DNA of 6,054 nt from Acidobacteriota bacterium (GTDB taxonomy: Bacteria > Acidobacteriota > Vicinamibacteria > Vicinamibacterales > Vicinamibacteraceae), in contig JAEYZV010000595.1 of NCBI GenBank assembly GCA_023427865.1, positions 1 through 6,054 on the forward strand. The letters run 5' to 3'. The notes beneath the pieces were generated by a model. The model saw only the letters and a list, made by a program, of their open reading frames with translations, was not told where the DNA came from and made no database searches. The translations under genes and the position numbers were made by a program. Of the stretch, positions 1 to 6,054 are shown one piece after another; within the stretch, counting starts at the first letter, position 1; every line of letters starts with the position of its first letter.

Positions 1-3000
1 CAGCCACGCCATGCTCGTCCACGCCCGTCGTGCCGAGCACGCGCGCCTTGAACGCCGTCGCGGCGGCGATGTCGGCGTCGGAGGCCTCGAGCGCCACCAC
101 GGCCAGCACCTCGTGCGCGAGCGCGCCGAACTGGCGTCCCCCGTGACGGGCCGTGCGCCCTTCCACCTGGTCCACCGACACGAGATCGACGTCCACCGGG
201 GCTGTCCGCGCCGCATCGGTCACCCGCTGCACGCTCAGGGAAGGCACGCGTCCGTACCCGAGGCGCATGTCGTGCAGCTGCGTCCAGTAGTCGACCGCCT
301 GCAGGCCCTCGGTCACGCGCGACTCCGGCGCATGCCTGTCGATGAGCGCGGCCTGCCGGGCGCCGAACGTGAGCTGCGCATCGAGGTGCAGCGCGTACGG
401 GTCCCACCACGTGACGTCGTACGGTGCGTCGGCGGACCCGAGTCTGTAGCGACCCGGGCGGACCGGCGCCGCGTACACCATCTCCTCGTCGGGCCGCAGC
501 ATCACCGTGTCCCGGCCGAACGCCGGACAGCCGATCGCGGGCTCCGGCGAAGGCCACGGGCGGTCCGGGTAGATGGCGCGGTTGAGCACGTCGATCCAGC
601 GCTCGCCGTGCTTCGGTCCGGGGTACGGGTCGTCGCCGACCCCGGGAATCACCAGCAGATCCCGGGCACGCGTGGCGGCCACGTAGGCGAGCCGATGCCC
701 CTCGGCGCGGTCACGCGCCATCTCGGCCTCCCGCAGATCCACGAGCTCGGACGGCGCGCACCCGGCCAGCACCTGCACGCAGAGCCCGTGCGACGCGACG
801 AGCGCACGCGACGGGCGATCGGCGGCGAGCCGGCACGTGATGTCGGCGAGGACCACGACCGGGAACTCGAGGCCCTTGGCCTTGTGGACCGTCATCAGGC
901 GAACCCCGTCGGTGCCCTCCTCGAGGATCGGGCTCTCGGCGGCCTCGGTCTGCGTTTCGTCGAGCAACTGCTGCACGAAGCCGCGGAACGAGGCGCCCTC
1001 GGCCGCCTCGTACTGCCGCGCGAGCTCGACCACGTGCAGCACGTTGGCCAGCGCCTGCTCGCCACCGGGCCGCAACGCGAGCGCCGCATGCGCACGCGTG
1101 GCGCGCAACAGCGCCTGCACCGTGTCCTGCACCGGCACACGATTGCGCTGACGGTGCAACTGGCGCAGGAGACGCAACGCATCCTCGATCTCGGCGTCGA
1201 CACCTGACGCCTGCACACCAGCGCCGGAGTCCTCCTGTTCGCCCGGCACGAGCGGCGACGCGTCATCGGTCTCGCCGCCGGCCGCACCGGTCTCATCGTC
1301 GCGCGGCGGCTCGCCGCCTGCCTCACCCGAGCCGACAGGTGCAGACGCGCCGTCGGGCACCGCGAGCGGGCTGAGAGGGCCGCGTCGGGCATCGCGGTAC
1401 GCGAACAGCTCGTGATCGGGGAACGCGAAGAACGCGCCTCGCAGCGTCGCGTACACCGACAGCTCATCGTCGGGCCACTCGATGGCGCACAGCGCCGCCC
1501 GCAGCGCGTCCACTTCCTCCCGCTCGTGGAAGCTGCGGCCGCCCACGAGCAGGTGGGGCACGTAGCGGGCCTCGAGCGCCTCGACGTAGGGGCGCGTGAC
1601 GTCCTGCCCCCAGCTGTTGAACCGGCGGAACAGGATGGCGACGTGGCGGGCCTGAATCGGCACGCGGACGTCCTGCCCTCCGGGCGCGCGCTCGGACACG
1701 GTCCAGCCGCTCTCCCGAACGAGCCAGTCGACGAACGCGCCCACGGCATCGGGCAGCGACTTCTCGATCGCCGCACCACTCACGTTGCGCGTCGCGTAGG
1801 GCCGAGGCACCGGCAACGCAACGATGGCGGGCTGGCTGGCGGCGTCGTCACGCACGGGTTCGAGCGCGACGTAGGACGCCTGCGCCGCGCCGGCATCGCC
1901 GTCCATCACGTCGGCGAACACGTGGTTGATCGCGCGCTGCAGTGCCGGCACGCTGCGGAAGCAGGTACGCAGCTCGCAGGCCGACGCGCCGCTGGCGACC
2001 AGCTGCCGCTTCACCTGCCAGTACGTCTCCACGTCGGCACGCCGGAACCGGTAGATGGCCTGTTTCGGGTCTCCGACGATGAACAACTTGCCAGGTACGG
2101 GCCGTACCCGCGTCCAGTCGGTCTCGTCTGGCGTATCGGCCGCAAGCAGCAGCAGGATCTCGGCCTGGATCGGATCGGTGTCCTGGAACTCGTCGACGAA
2201 CAGCCGGCGGTACCGCCGCTGGAAATCGGCGCGCACCGACGCGTCGCTCCGCAGCAGGTCACGTGCGCGAACGAGCAGGTCGGTGAAGTCGAGCGCTCCC
2301 CGCTCCTGCTTCGCGCGTGCATAAAGGCGCAGGCACGGCTGCAGCTCCTGCTGAAGAAGCGCCGCGAGATCGGCGTCGAGCGCCGCCGCCGTGCGTTCGA
2401 GCAGCCCCTTCAGGGCTTCGTGCGCACCACGGGCCTGCTCGCGCGTCACGTCGGGCGCATACGGCGCGCTGCGCGAGCCGCTGCGGCATCGGGTGAACGC
2501 TTCGCCGCGCGAGAACGGGATGAGCCGCGCCTCGATGCCGTCGAGCACCTCGTCGCCGCGCGCGCCGGGCGGCACCTGCCGGGGGTTCTGCCGCGAGAAC
2601 AGCCGGATCGGCTCCGTGTCCACGTACAGGTTGTCGTTGTGCGATCCCTTCCCCGACAGGTCGGCAAAGGCGTGGATCGCCGCGAGGGCCTCGCCGATGC
2701 TCGCGCGACGGTCGAACGGATCGCGCCGCCAGGGGGTGTCGAAGTCGCGCCACTCCGCGAGCGACCGCACCGCGCGGCGAAGGGCGGCACGCGGCCCGGC
2801 CTCGCCGGCCTCGCCGCGGAAGGCCCGCCGCAGCACGCGGCGCACGCCCTCGCCCGGCGCCTCGATCGTCCCGGACAACCAGCGATCGACGACCGCGTCG
2901 AGGAGGTGGTTGGCCACCGGCTCCAGCAGCACCTCGAAACGCGGGTCGACGTCGGCCTCGACCGGACGCTCGCGCAGAAGGTCGGCGCAGAAGCCGTGGA

Positions 3001-3322
3001 TGGTGCTGACGTGTGCTTCCTCGAGGTGAGCGAGCGCATCCTCGAGCCGCACACGCTCCTGGCCGGAGGCGTTCGCCCGCGCGAGCTCGATCTCCTCGCG
3101 GAGCCGCAGCTTGAGCTCGCCGGCAGCCTTCTCGGTGAACGTGACCGCCACGACCTCGCCGATGCGTGCGTGCCCCGCTGCCAGCGTGTTCACCATCCGC
3201 GCGACGAGCTCGGTCGTCTTGCCGGTGCCGGCTGCCGCCTCGACGACGAGCGTGGTCTCGAGCGCATGACGGATCCGATGGCGATCCGCGGCGTCCACGA
3301 GGCTCGTCACCTGCGTCGTCAT
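1..3322 (-). CDS. addA: AddA-like UvrD/Rep-family helicase-nuclease subunit (3' end missing)
   Basis: Predicted ATP-driven 3'-5' helicase motor of the AddAB-type break-resection complex. I hand-translated the frame from the ATG at 3322 and found no stop down to base 2 (1,107 codons). The gene runs out of the window on the left. Motifs in order: Walker A AAAGTGKTT (Lys35), motif Ia AVTFTEKAA (59-67), STIHGFC (106-112), LDFTDLL (344-350), Walker B FVDEFQD (Asp377, Glu378), motif III VGDPKQAIYRFR (416-427), motif IV TCFRS (453-457), AILFRR (562-567), motif V MTVHKAKGLEFP (810-821) and motif VI YVAATRAR (880-887, arginine finger Arg885). The ATPase should be active. WWDPYAL (972-978) follows, and GALAHEVL (1066-1073) resembles the opening GxxxHxxL motif of a RecB-type nuclease domain. 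The nuclease catalytic residues would lie beyond the window. Residues 648-707 are a Gly/Ala/Pro/acidic low-complexity insert. The start is set by a GGAGG site and the ATGA overlap with addB. RecB or AdnA/AdnB are alternatives, but the AddB-type partner favours AddA. Confidence 0.9.
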   Translation of the reverse strand, partial: MTTQVTSLVDAADRHRIRHALETTLVVEAAAGTGKTTELVARMVNTLAAGHARIGEVVAVTFTEKAAGELKLRLREEIELARANASGQERVRLEDALAHLEEAHVSTIHGFCADLLRERPVEADVDPRFEVLLEPVANHLLDAVVDRWLSGTIEAPGEGVRRVLRRAFRGEAGEAGPRAALRRAVRSLAEWRDFDTPWRRDPFDRRASIGEALAAIHAFADLSGKGSHNDNLYVDTEPIRLFSRQNPRQVPPGARGDEVLDGIEARLIPFSRGEAFTRCRSGSRSAPYAPDVTREQARGAHEALKGLLERTAAALDADLAALLQQELQPCLRLYARAKQERGALDFTDLLVRARDLLRSDASVRADFQRRYRRLFVDEFQDTDPIQAEILLLLAADTPDETDWTRVRPVPGKLFIVGDPKQAIYRFRRADVETYWQVKRQLVASGASACELRTCFRSVPALQRAINHVFADVMDGDAGAAQASYVALEPVRDDAASQPAIVALPVPRPYATRNVSGAAIEKSLPDAVGAFVDWLVRESGWTVSERAPGGQDVRVPIQARHVAILFRRFNSWGQDVTRPYVEALEARYVPHLLVGGRSFHEREEVDALRAALCAIEWPDDELSVYATLRGAFFAFPDHELFAYRDARRGPLSPLAVPDGASAPVGSGEAGGEPPRDDETGAAGGETDDASPLVPGEQEDSGAGVQASGVDAEIEDALRLLRQLHRQRNRVPVQDTVQALLRATRAHAALALRPGGEQALANVLHVVELARQYEAAEGASFRGFVQQLLDETQTEAAESPILEEGTDGVRLMTVHKAKGLEFPVVVLADITCRLAADRPSRALVASHGLCVQVLAGCAPSELVDLREAEMARDRAEGHRLAYVAATRARDLLVIPGVGDDPYPGPKHGERWIDVLNRAIYPDRPWPSPEPAIGCPAFGRDTVMLRPDEEMVYAAPVRPGRYRLGSADAPYDVTWWDPYALHLDAQLTFGARQAALIDRHAPESRVTEGLQAVDYWTQLHDMRLGYGRVPSLSVQRVTDAARTAPVDVDLVSVDQVEGRTARHGGRQFGALAHEVLAVVALEASDADIAAATAFKARVLGTTGVDEHGVA
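3319..3322 (-). other. ATGA stop-start overlap joining the addB-like and addA-like genes
   Basis: On the minus strand ATG (3322-3320) and TGA (3321-3319) share two bases, so the addA-like start lies in the addB-like stop. This arrangement is commonly linked to translational coupling and to equal production of two subunits of one complex. The overlap is read directly. Coupling is inferred. Confidence 0.9.
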
Positions 3323-6054
3323 CGCAGCCTCCGCAGGGCGAAGAGGTCGGCGAGCGCCTTCTGGTCCTTGCGCGCGCCCGCGTGCTGGGAGCCCGGACCG
3401 CACACGACGGCGAAGTCGCACCACGTGCACGCCTCGGCATCAGGGGCGGCCGGCAGGCGGCCGGTCGCGACCGCGTTGTCGATCTGGGCGAGCACGCCGA
3501 GCCCCTGCCGCCGCACGTCGTCGCCGACCGCGCCGGTCACCGTCCAGTCCCGGACCTTGTAGTTGCCATCCTCCGTGCAGTAGTAGAGCCGCGAAGCCGT
3601 GACGCGGCCGCCGAACGCCGACTCCACGGCCATCGCGTAGAGGATCGGCTGCAGCGTGCGTCCGCCGTTGACGACGACGCGATCGCCGAGCCTGTACCGG
3701 CCGGTCTTGTAGTCGGTGATGCGGTACTCGTCGTCGCCGCGACGTTCGACGAGGTCGACCACACCGTGCAGGCGCGTGCCGTCGGGCAGGACGACGTGCT
3801 CGCGGCGGCTCGCCTCGTCACGCCCGAAGCCGCCGGAGAACCCGACACCGAGCTCGACGTGCACCGGCGTCCAGCCGTCGTGGTCCTTCGTGAGCAGGCG
3901 CACCCACTCGTGGATGTCGCGCCGGATCGACGCCACGGCGTCGTCCCAGACGCGGGCAATCGGCGGGAGCAGCGTGTCCGCGTATGCGGCGGCCACGTCG
4001 GTGACCAGTGCGTCAGCAATCGATTGCGCATCGTCGAGGTGCTCGTGCGTCAGCGGCGCCCACCCGCGCTCGATGAGCGCGCGCATGATCGCCGCGAGCA
4101 TCTCGTGCACCATCGACCCGCGCGTCAGCGGATCGAGCGTCGTGAGCGGCATCGCTTCCTCACGCGGCTCGAGGCGGAGGATCGTGGAGAGGTAGAACTG
4201 GTAGGGGCAGGTCGCGTAGCGCTGCAGCGCCGAGGCCGAGTACGTGCGCGCGTGCAGCCGGTGCGCCGCGAGACGTTCTGGTGCCACGACGAGACCGTCG
4301 TGTTCGCTCCAGGGCCGCTGCAACCGGTGGTGGCGGGCGACGAGCGCGCGCCGCAGCGCCGGGTTCAGGCCGAAGAGGTACCGCGCGCGGCCCGCAATGT
4401 CGGCCTCGGTGCCGCGCAGGTACAGCTGCAGCATGCTGAGATCGTGCTCGGCAGCATCGATCGCACTCGTCGGCTGCTGGGGCGCCGGCCAGGCCAGCCT
4501 CGCGCCGCTGCGCTGCTGCGCCTCGCGAATGAGGTCTTCATAGCCGGGGACCCGCCCGGTGACGGCGCGCTGGACTTCCACCGCGTAGAACGAGGGGACG
4601 CGAGGCCGCGCCTGTGCCGTCTCCATCGACGCATACGAGGCGAGCAGCGCGCGGGAGGCCGACCCGGCCGCGATGCGCAACTGTGCCCGTTCGCCGGCGA
4701 GCCGATCGTCGTCCACGGCCAGGTCTGGCGAGATCGCCGCACGCTCGTCGTCCAGCAACAGCGGGTCCTGTCGGCTGCGCTGGGGGAACACACGCTCGGA
4801 GAGGCCGAGGACGCACACGACGTCGAACACGCGGGCCCGCACCTGGTCGGGCGTGCCGATGAACACGCGCCCATACCTGTGCGCCGGCGGAGGCACGGGC
4901 AGGTGCGTGAGGCGGTCGCGCAGCACGTCGCACACTTCGGGCAGGCTCACGTGCGCGACACCGGACAACGGATGCAGTTCGGTGAGGGTGGCCAGCACGC
5001 GGTCGGGACGGGCGAGCACGCGTGGCGCGAACTCCCGCAGGCGATCGATCCAGCCGCCCCAGTCATCGGTGACGGGCCACTGCGCCATCGCGCCGATCAC
5101 ATCGCCTGCGAATGCCAGGAGTTCGTCGGCCCACGCCACCCGCCTCGCGAGGCTCTCGTGCCGTGGTGAACTCGGGTCGTCCTTGAACGCGGCGTCGGCC
5201 CGCAGCCGCATCTCCTCGCGGTAGCCGCGCAGCCGCCGCTCCCAGCGGTCGGCCCCGCCGATGACCTGCGCGTCGTTGAGGATCGCTTCCCACCGCCACG
5301 GCGAGCGCGCGTCGCGCGGCTCCACGTCGGGCGAGGCGGAGACGTCGGTTTCGACGCCACCGAGTCCCAGCGCCTCGGCGTCGTCGGGCAGGAGCGGCAT
5401 CGTGTCGCCCGCAGAGCCGGCCATGGGCCCGGCTGGGACAGCCGGCCCAACCGCTTCCCGCTCCCCGCTTCCCGCTTCCCGCTTCCCGCTTCCCGTGTCC
5501 CCGTCCACGGCACGCGGCACCTGTCCCAACGACAGGTACTCGGCGAAGCGGCGCCCCGACATGTCCTCGGCGGCACTTGCGAGAAGCGCGAGGAACGCGC
5601 GACCGGCTGGGTCGGGCCTTCGCGTCCCACGGCCGAAGTACGCCGGGACCCCGGCGCGCCGCAGCGCCGTCTCCAGGTGGCTCGCATAGAGCTCCGGCGC
5701 GCGCATGACGATGGCCATGCGATCGAAACGCACGCCTCGCTCGGCGTGCGCGAGCAGGGCGCGCGCCACCTCGACGCACTCGCGGCCCTCGCCGGGGGCC
5801 GACAGGCAGTCGACAGACGCGTCACCCTCGACGGCATCGCGGCCGCGCGACGCCGGGCCGAACAGACCGAGGTGCACGCGCTGCAGCGCGGCGGGCGTGC
5901 CCGCCTGATCAGCAGGGTCGACGAACTCGGCCCAGGCGGGCACCCTCGCGAGCAGTCGCGACACCCACCCCTCGCCTTCGGGCGCCGCCACGAGCGCGGC
6001 ATCGCTGCGCGTCAGCAGCGCCGCTGCCAGTTCGGCATCGCGCCGGCTGGAGAG
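3319..6054 (-). CDS. addB: AddB-like helicase-nuclease subunit with iron-sulfur PD-(D/E)XK nuclease domain (5' end missing)
   Basis: Predicted nuclease/scaffold subunit of an AddAB-type complex that resects double-strand breaks for RecA loading in the cytoplasm. The frame is open to the window edge: 911 codons are visible, and the family-like sequence continues upstream of the GTG at 5991, so the true start lies outside. Residues are counted from codon 6052-6054. Residues 105-175 (DRMAIVMR, then GRGTRRPDPAGRAFLALL) and 395-438 (GRVFIGTPDQVR, GLSERVFP, DPLLLDDER) are the helicase-like scaffold typical of AddB relatives. I see no Walker A in the visible part. The C-terminal nuclease shows GSMVHEML (His650), GVVDLVE (Asp767) and TDYKTG (Asp781, Lys783), so the catalytic set is complete. 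Cys616 (ATCPYQFYL) plus Cys876, Cys879 and Cys885 (C-x2-C-x5-C) match the AddB iron-sulfur cluster arrangement. Residues 180-245 are a low-complexity linker carrying a heptanucleotide repeat. The stop codon overlaps the addA-like start. Family assignment is strong. Calling it AddB rather than a more distant AddB-like family is less certain. Confidence 0.88.
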   Translation of the reverse strand, partial: LSSRRDAELAAALLTRSDAALVAAPEGEGWVSRLLARVPAWAEFVDPADQAGTPAALQRVHLGLFGPASRGRDAVEGDASVDCLSAPGEGRECVEVARALLAHAERGVRFDRMAIVMRAPELYASHLETALRRAGVPAYFGRGTRRPDPAGRAFLALLASAAEDMSGRRFAEYLSLGQVPRAVDGDTGSGKREAGSGEREAVGPAVPAGPMAGSAGDTMPLLPDDAEALGLGGVETDVSASPDVEPRDARSPWRWEAILNDAQVIGGADRWERRLRGYREEMRLRADAAFKDDPSSPRHESLARRVAWADELLAFAGDVIGAMAQWPVTDDWGGWIDRLREFAPRVLARPDRVLATLTELHPLSGVAHVSLPEVCDVLRDRLTHLPVPPPAHRYGRVFIGTPDQVRARVFDVVCVLGLSERVFPQRSRQDPLLLDDERAAISPDLAVDDDRLAGERAQLRIAAGSASRALLASYASMETAQARPRVPSFYAVEVQRAVTGRVPGYEDLIREAQQRSGARLAWPAPQQPTSAIDAAEHDLSMLQLYLRGTEADIAGRARYLFGLNPALRRALVARHHRLQRPWSEHDGLVVAPERLAAHRLHARTYSASALQRYATCPYQFYLSTILRLEPREEAMPLTTLDPLTRGSMVHEMLAAIMRALIERGWAPLTHEHLDDAQSIADALVTDVAAAYADTLLPPIARVWDDAVASIRRDIHEWVRLLTKDHDGWTPVHVELGVGFSGGFGRDEASRREHVVLPDGTRLHGVVDLVERRGDDEYRITDYKTGRYRLGDRVVVNGGRTLQPILYAMAVESAFGGRVTASRLYYCTEDGNYKVRDWTVTGAVGDDVRRQGLGVLAQIDNAVATGRLPAAPDAEACTWCDFAVVCGPGSQHAGARKDQKALADLFALRRLR
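3328..3332 (-). promoter_or_regulatory. Ribosome-binding site of the addA-like gene
   Basis: The minus strand reads GGAGG followed by five bases (CTGCG) and then ATG at 3322. It is a strong Shine-Dalgarno match at suitable spacing and lies inside the last codons of the upstream gene (encoding part of LRRLR). It supports this ATG as the start and suggests that addA can also be initiated by fresh ribosomes, not only by those ending on addB. Confidence 0.8.
5415..5448. repeat. Three alternating inverted-repeat arms (agccggcc type) next to the heptamer tract
   Basis: Arm 1 is agccggcc (5415-5422), arm 2 is its near-complement ggcccggct (5426-5434), and arm 3 is agccggccc (5440-5448). Arm 2 can pair with arm 1 (loop of about 3 bases) or arm 3 (loop of about 5 bases, gggac), giving two mutually exclusive hairpins, each with one bulged base. 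The pattern resembles REP-like dispersed extragenic repeats but lies in coding sequence. Any function at RNA or DNA level is unknown. Confidence 0.65.
5454..5495 (-). repeat. Heptanucleotide tandem repeat, six copies, inside the addB-like gene
   Basis: The plus strand reads six consecutive seven-base units of CTTCCCG, the second being CTCCCCG (minus strand CGGGAAG). Because the unit is seven bases, three units make one seven-residue repeat, so the tract encodes two heptapeptides, GSGKREA and GSGEREA (residues 188-201 of the visible protein). It lies in a low-complexity linker between the helicase-like segments. Gain or loss of one unit would shift the reading frame. Gain or loss of three would not. 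Confidence 0.9.

Larger units (their letters stand above)
5401..5502. repeat. Imperfect direct repeat bracketing the inverted-repeat and heptamer patch
   Basis: cgtgtcgcc (5401-5409) and cgtgtcccc (5494-5502) agree at 8 of 9 positions and lie 93 bases apart, exactly 31 codons. Recombination between them would remove the hairpin arms and heptamer tract without changing the reading frame. The short match could be chance in such GC-rich sequence. A decayed target duplication or slippage end point is only one reading. Confidence 0.35.

Noticed and set aside
895..3440. Minus-strand frames at 895-1779, 2011-2322, 2259-3440 and 2446-3054 as separate proteins, which might suggest a broken addA
   Set aside because: These are in other phases. 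The true addA-like frame from 3322 is uninterrupted to base 2 and contains every helicase motif in the correct order, so there is no frameshift or pseudogene here.
11..5169. Long plus-strand open frames (11-1207, 1412-3562, 3166-5169) that could be read as genes of 398, 716 and 667 codons
   Set aside because: They lie antisense to the two motif-rich helicase/nuclease genes, have Arg/His/Val-rich translations with no recognisable domain, and are expected by-products of strong GC bias at third codon positions.
5454..5495. The heptamer tract as an array of Chi-like sites (the minus strand contains AGCGG, the B. subtilis Chi, five times)
   Set aside because: AGCGG is a five-base word that is frequent by chance at this GC content, and the Chi sequence of this organism is unknown. 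The coincidence follows automatically from the repeat unit.
5454..5495. The repeat tract as a CRISPR array
   Set aside because: Units are seven bases, contiguous and without spacers, and they are translated in frame within a protein gene.
5989..5991. GTG at 5991 as the start of the addB-like gene
   Set aside because: The frame stays open to the window edge with family-like sequence (RRDAELAAALLTRSDAAL) directly upstream, and the N-terminal part of an AddB-type protein is still missing, so this GTG is internal.
1..6054. A new anti-phage defence system
   Set aside because: UvrD-type helicases and PD-(D/E)XK nucleases do occur in defence islands, but this pair has complete AddA/AddB features, addB-addA order and coupled translation. 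No other defence gene is visible, so housekeeping break repair is the simpler reading.

Overview
The window is about 70% or more GC and is filled end to end by two overlapping protein genes on the minus strand. There is no intergenic space, no RNA gene and no complete mobile element. Codon use is strongly GC-ending, which suggests a GC-rich free-living bacterium. The short GGGAAGC-type tandem repeat and the general sequence style would fit Acidobacteriota (Vicinamibacteria-like), but that placement is only an impression.

From right to left, i.e. in the direction of transcription: (1) 6054 to 3319 is an AddB-like subunit, a degenerate UvrD-type helicase scaffold ending in a PD-(D/E)XK nuclease with the AddB-type four-cysteine iron-sulfur signature. 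It enters the window already in progress, so its N-terminus is missing. (2) 3322 to 1 is an AddA-like subunit, an active-looking UvrD/Rep (SF1A) helicase with all main motifs. It leaves the window just as its own C-terminal nuclease domain begins. Its frame is open from the ATG at 3322 to the window edge, at least 1,107 codons by hand translation.

The two genes overlap by ATGA, and a GGAGG ribosome-binding site for addA lies inside the last codons of addB. They are therefore translationally coupled and should form one AddAB-type complex that unwinds and resects double-strand DNA ends for RecA-dependent repair. The gene order (addB then addA) is that of Bacillus subtilis.

The least ordinary part is a roughly 100-base patch inside addB (5401-5502). 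It holds a six-copy heptanucleotide tandem repeat, three alternating inverted-repeat arms, and an imperfect direct repeat bracketing both. It encodes a low-complexity linker and looks like an in-frame dispersed repeat. I see no evidence of a new biological system in the window beyond this. The long plus-strand open frames are antisense shadows of the two genes.
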